Origin: Kiritimatiellia bacterium
Lineage (GTDB): Bacteria > Verrucomicrobiota > Kiritimatiellia > RFP12 > UBA1067
Length of the DNA: 24,832 nucleotides
Assembly: GCA_024405255.1 (NCBI GenBank)
Contig: JAKSOY010000037.1
Coordinates: forward strand, 1 to 24,832
Direction: 5' to 3'
A program made the translations under genes and the position numbers. The notes under the pieces were generated by a model, which was not told the origin of the DNA, ran no database searches, and saw nothing but the letters and a program-made list of their open reading frames with translations. The stretch's first letter is position 1. Each line of letters begins with the position of its first letter. Below are positions 7,125 through 16,050 of this stretch, in pieces.

Positions 7125-8885
7125 ATGAAGCGCGCGGTGGTCTTGGCGGGTATTCTTGCGGCGGGGATGTTCGCATCGGCCGAGGCGCCGCGCGGCATTT
7201 CCGAAGGAACGCGGGTTCCGAATGAAATGCAGATGGGCGTGACATTCGGGTTCTATGCGCCCCAGGGGTATTTCGGTTCGCTGCAGGCGCGCGACGAAGT
7301 CGAGGCCATGGCGCGCGCCGGCGTGACATGGGTGACGGTTGTGCCGATGGTGTGGCAGGAGGCTTCGGACGCGTCGCTCCAGTACAAGGACTTCGAGCGT
7401 TCGCAGAACGATCTTGACCTTGCGGACATCATCGCGTTCATCCACGCCAAGGGCATGAAGGTGCAGTTGCGTCCGATGCTCGAGTGCAAAGACGGGATCG
7501 GGCGGCTTGGTGTTCTCATTCCCGACGATAGGACTCGGATGGGGATCGCCCGTTCGCGCCGTTCCGCCTGGTTCCGGTCCATGGCGGCGCGCAGTGCCTA
7601 CTATGCGCGGATTGCCGAACGGACGAAATGCGAGGTCTACTGTCTCGATTCCGAGTTCGACCGGATGATTGACGAAAACGAAAAATGGAAGGCCGTCGTC
7701 GCCGCCGTTCGCCAGGTCTATTCGGGGCCCGTGACGAGCTGTCACACCGTACATTGCAATGTCATCGACTATCGAAAGGTGCTCGCGGATCGCAACCATT
7801 GGTTTTATGATCTCGACTTCCTTTCGCTCAGCAACTATATCCCCGCGCGTCGGAGAGAGGATGGCAACAAGGCGCTTACCGTCGAGGAGATGATGCGCAA
7901 CATGGAGCCGGCACGCGAAACGATGCGCGAGATCGCGCGGCTCTACGGTAAACCGCTCACCTTCGGCGAGTGCGGTTGCACGTCGGCGAAGGGCAAGGCG
8001 CGCTCGCCGTCCTGGTATGGCGTGGCGCCGGCCGACGAAGCGGAACAGGCCACCTACATGGAGGCGCTCTTTCGCATGTTCGCGTCCGAGCCCTGGTGCC
8101 GCGGCTTCCATTGGTGGAGTTGGGACGTCCTCTGGCCGATCATTCCTGATACGCGTGCGTTACGGCGAATGGACTTCACGATTCGCGGCAAGAAAGCGGA
8201 AGGGGTGTTCCGGGCGTGGTCGGAAAAGCTGACGGGCGTGAAGCCCCCGCCGCTTGAACCCCGTCGGCCGGGTCCGTTGCCAAAGGACTTCACGCCGCTC
8301 GCGTGGATCCTGTCGAGTACGGGCTATGAGTTCATTGACACGCGTGTCGTACAGGCACCGGGCGATACGCTCGTTGTGACCTTTGAAATGCCGGCCGAGC
8401 AGATTTCGTCCTGGACGGCGGTTTTCGGCGGCGTGGACGACAAGGGCCACCAATGGCAGTTCTCGACGAACAGCGGCGTGGGCCGCGAGGGGCGCCCTGT
8501 CTACTATTGCGGCGGTACATGTGTGGCCGGCGAGGAAGGCGCGTTTCCGACGGACCGGAAAGTGACGCTCACCTGCCGGAACGGCGAGGCCGCCTGGACG
8601 GGCGGGCGGCTCGTGGGCGCGGGACCTGATTGCGGCGCGGGGTTCGGGTCGATCTTCCTCTTCGAGGTCAACAAGACGGACGTGATGTGCGGGGTGAGGC
8701 CGAGCAATGTGCCCACGCGGATGAAGCTCTATGGTTTTACGCTCACGGATGCCGCAGGAAAGGTGAAATGCGATCTCATTCCCTGCCGCACGGCGCAAGG
8801 CGAGGTGGGCCTTTGGGATCGTGCCGCCGGCATGTTCCTTGGCAATGCCTCCGGAAGAGGCCGTTTCGTAGGCCCGACCTTGTGA
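7125..8885 (+). CDS. Secreted GH113-like TIM-barrel glycosidase with C-terminal LamG-like domain
   Basis: This 586-residue protein is preceded by AAGGGGAA and has a signal peptide (1-20). Residues 30-380 resemble the GH113/clan-A barrel: GVTWVTVVPMVWQ on an early strand, CLDSEFD with Glu177 at the expected acid/base position, KPLTFGECGCTS with Glu282 at the nucleophile position, and GFHWWSWD near the end of the barrel. GH113 enzymes are endo-beta-mannanases; the match is by motif pattern, so related clan-A specificities remain possible. Residues 388-586 are a LamG/concanavalin-like module opening with ILSSTGYEFIDTRV and ending with CDLIPCRTAQGEVGLWDR. The same module type occurs in the 1565-residue protein downstream. 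The gene sits 12 bp after the GH101-like fusion and 19 bp before the GH38-like gene. Confidence 0.75.
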   Translation: MKRAVVLAGILAAGMFASAEAPRGISEGTRVPNEMQMGVTFGFYAPQGYFGSLQARDEVEAMARAGVTWVTVVPMVWQEASDASLQYKDFERSQNDLDLADIIAFIHAKGMKVQLRPMLECKDGIGRLGVLIPDDRTRMGIARSRRSAWFRSMAARSAYYARIAERTKCEVYCLDSEFDRMIDENEKWKAVVAAVRQVYSGPVTSCHTVHCNVIDYRKVLADRNHWFYDLDFLSLSNYIPARRREDGNKALTVEEMMRNMEPARETMREIARLYGKPLTFGECGCTSAKGKARSPSWYGVAPADEAEQATYMEALFRMFASEPWCRGFHWWSWDVLWPIIPDTRALRRMDFTIRGKKAEGVFRAWSEKLTGVKPPPLEPRRPGPLPKDFTPLAWILSSTGYEFIDTRVVQAPGDTLVVTFEMPAEQISSWTAVFGGVDDKGHQWQFSTNSGVGREGRPVYYCGGTCVAGEEGAFPTDRKVTLTCRNGEAAWTGGRLVGAGPDCGAGFGSIFLFEVNKTDVMCGVRPSNVPTRMKLYGFTLTDAAGKVKCDLIPCRTAQGEVGLWDRAAGMFLGNASGRGRFVGPTL

Positions 8886-8904
8886 AAGGAAAAGGAGTGA
8901 ATCC

Positions 8905-11900
8905 ATGACGAAATCGACGATTGGCGTTTGGGCGCTTTGTGCTCTTGCGCTTTCCGCTTCGGCGGGCGAGGCGTATCGTTTCTATCGCTTCAAGGTGGAG
9001 GCGACGCGCGGCGATGCGCTTCAGATCGCCGAGCTGAAATTCTTCTCGGGCAGGGACGAGGTGACGCGGGCTTTCACGAAGATTTCGTATGACCGTACGA
9101 CGAAGGCGCCGAACGGCTACAGCGTGCGTGAGACCTACGAGCCCACGCGGGCCCTCGACGGCGACCTTAAGACGAAATGGTACGACGACCGGGCGATTGC
9201 GCCGGAGACGATGGGGTCCGTGTGGCTGACCTTGGAGGCACCCCAGCCCGTCGACGTGACGCGCTACGAGTGGTTTGTGGCGGACGACACGCAAACCTAT
9301 CCGAACCGCAATCCCGCGGCGTGGCGCTTTCAGGCGTCGACGGACGGTCGTTCGTGGACCGACCTCGACGTCGTGCGGGAAGGCAACCCCGTTGTGCGCA
9401 ATTTTGCGCGTGCCTACATCTGGGAACGCGGCGTTACGCGAAAGGTCGTCAAGGCCACCTCGCTCGTCACGCATGACGGACGGCGCCTCGTAACACGCGA
9501 CATGGCGGGCGTGCCGTTCACCTCCGCCGTGCCGATCAAGGAGCTTCCCGCGTCGCTTCCGCCGGCGCGTCCGTGGACGATCTATGTGTTCAAGACGGCC
9601 CATGTCGATCTCGGCCTTCACACTTCCACCTACAACGTGGCGGCGGCGACCGTGCAGCGGATGAAGCTTGCGAAGAAGCTGATCGAAGAAGACAATGCGG
9701 CTGATGCCGATCCGGGCGCATTCCGCTGGTTCGTCGAAGGGTGGTACGGTTGGCGGCACTGGGCGAATCTCGTGCCCGAGGAGGCGCGGGCGTTTGCCGC
9801 GGAGATGTCCCGGCGCGGACGCTTCTCCTGCGGTGTCGGCTGCGCAGGCAACTACACGGAACTCTTCGGCTACGAGGAACTCTTCCGCAGTCTCGACGGC
9901 TGGGCCGATGCGCGCCGCGACGGTTTCGACAACCATACGCTCTTCATGACCGACCTGAACGGCATCGGTTGGGGCGTTGTCGGTCCCTATGCAAAAGCGG
10001 GCATTCGCAACATCGGCTGGTGGCCGAACCATTGGCATCAGACGGAACCAGCGCGCCTCGCCTTCGGGACGCCCGCGAATGGACGTCCGCTCGTGTTCTG
10101 GTGGGAGGCGCCCGATCGCGCCCAGCGGATTCTCGTGTGGTCGAGTCCCCATTCCTACTGTGCCGGCGGCATCTTCGGCGCCCCCACGGGCATTTGGGAT
10201 GTGCCGTCGCATCCCTATCCGCCTGCCGCGGAGAAGGCGCTGAAGAACTACCGATTCGATCTCCGGCGCATGGAACGCGCCACCGCGAAAACGCTCGCCG
10301 ACCTCGAGCGTGTGGTGCCCTACGACATTTGGGCCTATCCCGACTACCTCGACGACGAGCTGCCGAATCTTCGTGCCGTGGAGGCCGTGCGCGCCTTCAA
10401 CGCGAAGTGGCGCTGGCCGCAGTTCCGCACGGTGGGCAATCTCGACGAACCGTTCGACGCGCTGGCGAAGAAGTGGGGCGACAAGCTGCCCGTCGTACGC
10501 GGACAGATTACGTCCGCCTGGGTACAGCTCTGCCTCGGCTATCCCGTCTTCCATGCGCGCAAGTTCAATGCCGACCGTCTGCTCCCCGCCGCCGAAGCCG
10601 AGGCCGCCATCCGTGCCGTCGAAACGGGCGCGGCGTATCCGAAGGCCGATTTCGACCACGCCTGGGAGTCGATTCTCAAGTGCAACGAACACGGCATGGG
10701 CGGCGACGTGCTGGCCGGCTACGTGGACCGCCGCGTGTGGGAGACATGGCTGCAGAACTTCGAATGGCTTGATTTCGCCGAGCGCGTGGCGAAGCGGAAT
10801 CTCGCGTCCGTTCCCGCGCCCGTGCGCCGGGAAACGGCGTCCGTTGAAAACCGGTGGTACCGCCTCAAGGTGAATGCGCGCGGCGAAATCGAGAGCATCT
10901 ACGACAAGGACCTTCAGCGCGAGCTCCTTTCGGCGCCGGCGGGGCGGCTCGTCTATTCGCCGGACAACAACGCGACCTTCGTGGACGAAAAGGCCTCGGG
11001 CGCCGCCGTGACGCGCCGTGTGACGCTCGCGGAAAACGAGAAGGCCATCTACCTTGAGGTGACGATCGAACATCCCTGGGACGTGTGGAAGAAGGAGGGC
11101 GGACGCGAGGATCCGTGGAAGTTCGGCTATGTGGCGTTTCCGTTTGCGCTCAAGGACTATCGCTTTGCGGCGCAGATCAACGGTCCCGTGATCGATCCCA
11201 TCAAGGACATCGCGCCCTATACGACGGACGCCTATCTCGCGGTGCGCGACTGGTGCGCCGTTGAAGGCGAAGGAATTGGCGTGGGACTCGCGCTTCGGGA
11301 TACGACGCTGGTCGAGTTCGGGCGTGTGCATCCGAAGACGATGATGTGGGACCGCACGGCCGAATCGTCGGCCCTCTACAGCTATGTTTTCAATAGCATC
11401 GGCCACCTGGCCGAAGTGCCGCGCTGCGAGGATTTCAAGCTCACCTTGCGCTATGCGATCACGTCCTATCGCGGTGATTGGCGGACGGCGGACCTGCCGG
11501 CGTTTGCGGCGCGCTTCGTGGAACCGGAGATGGAACGGGTGCGCACGCGCCTGAAAACGGATGCCAAGAACGTACGCCTCGTATCGTTCCGCCGCAGCGA
11601 AGAGGGGTGGGTGGCGCGTTTCCGCGAAACCGAGGGGCGCGCCACGACGGCCGAGGTTGTGCAGGATCTTTTCCCGGGTGTCGCGCCCACCGTGTCGCTC
11701 ACACCGTTCGGATTCGCCACGGTCACGCTCGGCAAGGGTCCGGTCACGCTCTCGTCCGGCGAAGCGTGGAACGGACTCGTCTATCAGCCGCGTGCGAACT
11801 GGGGCGGTACGGGCGATCTCATGTATCTGCAGTGGGCGTGGGAGAAGGGCGTGGACGAGTACACGGTCTATCGCGCCGAAACGCCAGACGTTCCGTGCGA

Positions 11901-12084
11901 CGCGGCCCATCAGGTGGCGAAGGTCGTTCGTGAAGCGCCGTTCGGCGTGGACTACCTCGTGGGACGCTACGAAGACCATGGCCTCCGTCCCGCCACGCGC
12001 TACTGGTACCGCCTTCGTTCGTCCAAAGGCGCCGAAACGGCCTTTACCGCTCCCTTTGGCGCGATGACGCGCCAGAAACGCTGA
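8905..12084 (+). CDS. Secreted GH38-like (DUF5054-like) alpha-mannosidase homologue with F5/8-type-C module
   Basis: AAGGAG at 8892-8897 sets this start. The 1059 residues comprise a signal peptide (1-20), an F5/8 type C (discoidin/CBM32-like) module (24-180: YRFYRFKVEATRGD, ALDGDLKTKWYDDR), a GH38-like catalytic region (about 225-610), a GH38-type C-terminal beta region starting near 645 (NRWYRLKVN...SIYDKDLQRELL) and a fibronectin III-like end (970-1055). His233-x-Asp235 (AHVDLG) matches the zinc-binding H-x-D of GH38, and His596 in NEHGMGG could be a further zinc ligand. Where GH38 enzymes have the nucleophile Asp (GGW-V-x-x-D-E), this protein reads GNYTEL (316-321), as in GH38 relatives of the DUF5054 kind. 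Retaining mannosidase activity is therefore uncertain. It lies in the middle of the operon. Confidence 0.75.
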   Translation: MTKSTIGVWALCALALSASAGEAYRFYRFKVEATRGDALQIAELKFFSGRDEVTRAFTKISYDRTTKAPNGYSVRETYEPTRALDGDLKTKWYDDRAIAPETMGSVWLTLEAPQPVDVTRYEWFVADDTQTYPNRNPAAWRFQASTDGRSWTDLDVVREGNPVVRNFARAYIWERGVTRKVVKATSLVTHDGRRLVTRDMAGVPFTSAVPIKELPASLPPARPWTIYVFKTAHVDLGLHTSTYNVAAATVQRMKLAKKLIEEDNAADADPGAFRWFVEGWYGWRHWANLVPEEARAFAAEMSRRGRFSCGVGCAGNYTELFGYEELFRSLDGWADARRDGFDNHTLFMTDLNGIGWGVVGPYAKAGIRNIGWWPNHWHQTEPARLAFGTPANGRPLVFWWEAPDRAQRILVWSSPHSYCAGGIFGAPTGIWDVPSHPYPPAAEKALKNYRFDLRRMERATAKTLADLERVVPYDIWAYPDYLDDELPNLRAVEAVRAFNAKWRWPQFRTVGNLDEPFDALAKKWGDKLPVVRGQITSAWVQLCLGYPVFHARKFNADRLLPAAEAEAAIRAVETGAAYPKADFDHAWESILKCNEHGMGGDVLAGYVDRRVWETWLQNFEWLDFAERVAKRNLASVPAPVRRETASVENRWYRLKVNARGEIESIYDKDLQRELLSAPAGRLVYSPDNNATFVDEKASGAAVTRRVTLAENEKAIYLEVTIEHPWDVWKKEGGREDPWKFGYVAFPFALKDYRFAAQINGPVIDPIKDIAPYTTDAYLAVRDWCAVEGEGIGVGLALRDTTLVEFGRVHPKTMMWDRTAESSALYSYVFNSIGHLAEVPRCEDFKLTLRYAITSYRGDWRTADLPAFAARFVEPEMERVRTRLKTDAKNVRLVSFRRSEEGWVARFRETEGRATTAEVVQDLFPGVAPTVSLTPFGFATVTLGKGPVTLSSGEAWNGLVYQPRANWGGTGDLMYLQWAWEKGVDEYTVYRAETPDVPCDAAHQVAKVVREAPFGVDYLVGRYEDHGLRPATRYWYRLRSSKGAETAFTAPFGAMTRQKR

Positions 12085-12109
12085 TTCATCCTGCCGGAGC
12101 TCTTGACGC

Positions 12110-15100
12110 ATGAAAATCGTACGAGGTATTATGTTCGACAGAATCTGCCGGGTGCTGTTTCTGCTGGCGTCCGTTTCCGCGGGGAGCGTGTCGGCCAGCG
12201 TCTTTGACGAGGCGGCGCTCTGGCTCGATGCCAAAGACGCAGGACCGGTCGGCGCCGAAGTGAAGGTGTGGCGCGATCATCGCGGTCTGCCGCTTGAGGC
12301 GAAGAGCAGCCTGGACGTCGTGCCGCGGGTGGTTGAGACGGCGACCGGGAAGAAGGCCGTCTCATTCGGAAAATTCGGTACTCGATCGGACATGGATTTC
12401 CCGCGGATGAATCTCAAGGCCGCGTTTCTGGTGATGGAACTCGATCGGGTCGAACACGACGCGAACTTCCTTCTTGGCGACGAGAAGACCTGGGACTTCC
12501 AGTGCGGCGACTGCAACGGCATGCTGGCGCGTCTGACGACGGGGCCGAGTCCGTACTTCCGCTACGCCGTCAACGGACGCAAGGTGGCGACGCCTTCGAC
12601 CACGCCCATCCCCGAGGGCGTCAATCTGATTTCGTGGCACTATGAGAAGGGCTCTTTCGCGAGTCGCTTCACGCGCGACCGCGATCTGGACAAGGCGGGG
12701 CTCACCCGTTTCGGCGGCAAGCGAGTCTCGGAAGCCTTGTTCTTCACCCGTTCCGTTTCGGAGGCCGAGTCTGCGGAAATCGAGCGGTATCTCCTCGACA
12801 AGTGGCTGGCGGGGAGGGTGGTTCGAGACGAAGCGCGTCCCTCTCAGGTGGTTTGGCAGATCGGCGTGAAGGATGGCAAAAGTGATGAACTGGCGTTGGG
12901 ACCCGACGGCACGAGTGATTATCTCCGCGCAGGTTTCGGTTGGGAGGATGGTTGGTTTCTGGTCGGTACGTCGAAGGACCGTGAACGCTTTCCCTTTGTG
13001 CTGCCGTGCATCGGCGATTCCTGGGCGGGTACGTCGATGGGATGGCAGCGGCGTCCGCAATTCATCAATGTCCTTTTCGACCTTGCGGAGAAGGTCGAGG
13101 GCGAATATCGGCTTGTGCTTGATTTTGCGGATGTCGCGAAGCGTCCGCCGCTGCTGCGCGTGATCGTGAACGGACATCGCCGTCGTTTCACGCTGCCGGC
13201 TGGCGCGGGGACGCTCGATGATCGTCGCGTGAAGAAGGGGCGTGCGTTCACATTGTCGATCCCGATTCCCGCGGCGGAACTCAATCGCGGCGCGAATGAG
13301 ATCACCCTCACGAGCCATGACGGCAGCTGGGCCGTGTTCGACGATGTGCGGCTGGAGGGTCCGGCGGGTGCGCGGATCGTGTCCGGACATCGGGGCGCGT
13401 ATGTCCGGCGCGTGAAGGCGGGTGATTCGCTTGTGCCGGGAACGAACGTCCAGCCGCTCCTCGTGCGTGTGCATCATCTCGACGGCGCACCGCGACTGGC
13501 GGTCGAACTGGACGGCACGTGCATTTTCGAACGGACGCTTGAGCGGGGCGAGTACGAATTCGAGGCACCGATGCCGGCGGTGGTGCGGGAGACGGAATCC
13601 GCCTACCGTGTGCGGATCGACGGACAGGTCGTGCGCGGGGGGAAGGTTCGGAGAAGTCCCGTGCGCGATCCGGGCGTTGCCGGCTACGTCGATACGCGAC
13701 TCGGCACGGGGCACAGCCGCTGGATGCTGGCGCCAGGACCGTGGATGCCGTTCGGCATGGTGAAACTCGCGCCGGACAACGAAGGCGTGCCCGACGCCAA
13801 CCGGAACTGGCAGGGCGGCTACGAGCCGGCGAATGAGACGATCGGCTGCTTCAGTCAGATCCACGAATACACGATGGTCGGTGTGGGCACGATGCCGACG
13901 ACGGGTCCGCTCTTCACGGAAATCGGCGGCGAGCGCGAAGGGCGGGGACACCCCGGCACCTATCGTTCGTTCATCGACAAGGCGAGCGAGGTCTGCAAGG
14001 TCGGCTATTACGCCGTGCGATTGACGGACCACGACATCTTCACCGAGCTCACTGCGACCGACCGCTGCGGCTTCGAGCGCGACACTTTCCCGAACGGCGT
14101 CGTACCGCGCGTCATGTTCGACCTGCGCATTCCGGCCGAGATCGGATACGATCTCATCGACGCCGATATCCATCAGGCGGGACCGCGCACGGTCGAGTGT
14201 CGGGCGCGGACGCGGACGGTTGAAAACTATAAGTGCCGGCTGGAGCGGACCGTGTGGTACGTTTTTGAATTCGACCGCGACATCGTCCGTTTCGGCACGT
14301 GGTCGAAGGGGTGTCCCTTCAAGCGCTTCGGCGGGTGGGCGGAATTCGCGCCTCGCGCACAAGACAACGTGCTGCGGATGAAAAGCGCGATCTCGCTCGT
14401 TGATGCCGAAGGCGCGCGGAAGAATCTTGCGGCGGAGCTGGGGCCGCACGGTTGGAATTTCGAGTCGGTGCGGGCGGCGCAGGAGCGCGTGTGGAACGAC
14501 TATCTCTCGCGCATTCGGGTGAAGAGCGACGATGCGCGGGAGAAGCGCCGCTTCTACACGAACCTCTATCGCACCGTGCAGCGCGGCACCTACAGCGATG
14601 TGGACGGTCGGTGGCGCGATTCGCCGGGGAACATCCGTCAGCTCGATCTTCGGACGGCGCCGGATGCGCGGGCGCTCGGCTGTGACGGATTCTGGGGGTC
14701 GCATTGGAACTTCAACCAGCTGTGGAACCTCGTCGCCCCCGAGTGGAGCGCGCGGTGGGTACGTTCGATGATGGACGTCTATCGGGCGACCGGGGCGCTC
14801 TCCAAGGGACTGCCGGGGATGAAGTTCCTCTCGGTGATGGTGTGCGAGCCGGAGATCCCGCTTCTGACGAGTGCCTGGCAGATGGGGGTGCGTCCGTGCG
14901 ACGGACGCGAGATGCTCGCCGCGATGGTCAAGATGCAGACCACCAACGCCTGGTGGATCGCCGACGGGCGCGTGGGCAACGAGCATCTGGACGAGTATCT
15001 CAAGTACCACTACATGCCGTCGGAATGCGGCGAGTTTTCCAATACGATGGAGACGAGCTATCAGGACTGGTGTGTCGCCGAGTTCGCGAAATCGCTGGGC

Positions 15101-15865
15101 GCGGAACAAACGGCACGGTCGTTCGCGGAACGCGCCACCTGGTGGAGGAACACGATCAATCCCGCCAACGGCTACTGCCACATCCGCAACCGGAAGGGCG
15201 AGTTTCTGCCGAATCTCAATCCGATGAAGACCGGTAACAGATCCCAGTACATCGAAGGCAACGGCTGGCAACTGACGTTCTATGTGCCGCAGGATGTGCC
15301 GGGACTCATTGCGACGATCGGTCGCGACCGCTTCCTCGAACGGCTCAAATGGGGTTTTGACGTAAGCCGCCCGACGCGCTACTGTTCGCTTAACCGCGAT
15401 CATAACGAAGTGCCTGTCGAACACGGCAACCAGCAGTCCATGCATTTCGCCTGGCTCTTCAACTGGGCCGGAGAACCGCGCGAGACGCAGGCGCGGGTAC
15501 GGTCGATCTTGGAGAACTACTATGGCTACGAAGACACGACAGCCTGGCTGGGCGACGAAGACCAGGGGCAGATGAGCGCCTGGTTCGTGATGTCCGCGCT
15601 TGGGCTGTTCCAGATGGACGGTGGCGCGTCGTCGAGGCCGCACTACGAACTGGGCACTCCGCTCTTCGAGGAGATCACCATCGACCTCGGCCACCGCTTC
15701 GGTCGTGGCGGAACATTCGTCATCCGTGCGCCGAACGTCTCGCGCGAGCGAAAGTACATCCAAAAAGCCATCCTCAACGGCAAGCCCGTCGAAGGCTTCA
15801 AGATCGATGCAAGCGAAGTCCTGAAGGGCGGAGAGCTTGATTTCGAGATCGACAACCACCCCTGA
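12110..15865 (+). CDS. Secreted multidomain GH92 exo-alpha-mannosidase
   Basis: This protein has 1251 residues from the ATG at 12110 (GGAG 10 bp upstream). An ATG at 12131 with GAGG close by would give a shorter signal peptide and is an alternative. After the signal peptide come a LamG-like domain (about 31-240), a polysaccharide-lyase-4-type galactose-binding-like beta domain (246-420, VVWQIGVKDGK) and a small beta-sandwich (425-515). The GH92 catalytic region covers 523-1251: GYVDTRLGTG, NTMETSYQDWCVAEFAK, YIEGNGWQLTFYVPQD with Glu1049 as the likely general acid, EHGNQQSMHFAWLFNWAG, and GDEDQGQMSAWFVMSALG with Asp1149/Asp1151 in the general-base loop. Families normally read GN(D/E)DCGQMSAW there, so the Cys-to-Gln change is notable. 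GH92 enzymes are calcium-dependent inverting alpha-mannosidases acting on N-glycans or alpha-mannan. It is the last gene of the operon. Confidence 0.92.
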   Translation: MKIVRGIMFDRICRVLFLLASVSAGSVSASVFDEAALWLDAKDAGPVGAEVKVWRDHRGLPLEAKSSLDVVPRVVETATGKKAVSFGKFGTRSDMDFPRMNLKAAFLVMELDRVEHDANFLLGDEKTWDFQCGDCNGMLARLTTGPSPYFRYAVNGRKVATPSTTPIPEGVNLISWHYEKGSFASRFTRDRDLDKAGLTRFGGKRVSEALFFTRSVSEAESAEIERYLLDKWLAGRVVRDEARPSQVVWQIGVKDGKSDELALGPDGTSDYLRAGFGWEDGWFLVGTSKDRERFPFVLPCIGDSWAGTSMGWQRRPQFINVLFDLAEKVEGEYRLVLDFADVAKRPPLLRVIVNGHRRRFTLPAGAGTLDDRRVKKGRAFTLSIPIPAAELNRGANEITLTSHDGSWAVFDDVRLEGPAGARIVSGHRGAYVRRVKAGDSLVPGTNVQPLLVRVHHLDGAPRLAVELDGTCIFERTLERGEYEFEAPMPAVVRETESAYRVRIDGQVVRGGKVRRSPVRDPGVAGYVDTRLGTGHSRWMLAPGPWMPFGMVKLAPDNEGVPDANRNWQGGYEPANETIGCFSQIHEYTMVGVGTMPTTGPLFTEIGGEREGRGHPGTYRSFIDKASEVCKVGYYAVRLTDHDIFTELTATDRCGFERDTFPNGVVPRVMFDLRIPAEIGYDLIDADIHQAGPRTVECRARTRTVENYKCRLERTVWYVFEFDRDIVRFGTWSKGCPFKRFGGWAEFAPRAQDNVLRMKSAISLVDAEGARKNLAAELGPHGWNFESVRAAQERVWNDYLSRIRVKSDDAREKRRFYTNLYRTVQRGTYSDVDGRWRDSPGNIRQLDLRTAPDARALGCDGFWGSHWNFNQLWNLVAPEWSARWVRSMMDVYRATGALSKGLPGMKFLSVMVCEPEIPLLTSAWQMGVRPCDGREMLAAMVKMQTTNAWWIADGRVGNEHLDEYLKYHYMPSECGEFSNTMETSYQDWCVAEFAKSLGAEQTARSFAERATWWRNTINPANGYCHIRNRKGEFLPNLNPMKTGNRSQYIEGNGWQLTFYVPQDVPGLIATIGRDRFLERLKWGFDVSRPTRYCSLNRDHNEVPVEHGNQQSMHFAWLFNWAGEPRETQARVRSILENYYGYEDTTAWLGDEDQGQMSAWFVMSALGLFQMDGGASSRPHYELGTPLFEEITIDLGHRFGRGGTFVIRAPNVSRERKYIQKAILNGKPVEGFKIDASEVLKGGELDFEIDNHP

Positions 15866-15883
15866 TGAGCACGTTCGACGGCA

Positions 15884-15901
15884 CCCGTTCGCACGAATGG
15901 G
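15884..15901 (+). terminator. Possible weak terminator hairpin after the GH92 gene
   Basis: CCCGTTC (15884-15890) pairs with GAATGGG (15895-15901), including one G-T wobble, around a four-base loop GCAC. It lies 19 bp after the GH92 stop codon. There is no clean T-run behind it, so rho-independent termination is uncertain. Confidence 0.35.
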
Positions 15902-15944
15902 ATAGATTGTAGGAGGTTCTCTAAAGGTCTCTCGCAATGCTCTA

Positions 15945-15974
15945 TTGACTCGTGTAGGGCAAATGTGGTACCAT
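15945..15974 (+). promoter_or_regulatory. Sigma70-like promoter of the giant surface-protein genes
   Basis: TTGACT (15945-15950, five of six -35 positions) and TACCAT (15969-15974, four of six) are separated by 18 bp. They lie in a 185-bp gap between the GH92 gene and the next start at 16051, which would give a leader of about 70 bases. The gap and promoter suggest that the two giant genes form a separate transcription unit. Confidence 0.5.
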
Positions 15975-16050
15975 ACTAGATGTTGACATTGTGAATGGGT
16001 CACGATGTCTGCGGTGGAGTTTAGAATTCTCGAAAATTGGGGAAGACGTG

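Noticed and set aside
4245..8111. Very long open frame on the minus strand (1288 codons), and similar ones at 8776-12234, 12362-16003 and 20826-24335
   Set aside because: These are shadows of the + strand genes created by their high GC and third-position bias. They are Arg/His-rich, cross gene boundaries and show no domains or signal peptides.
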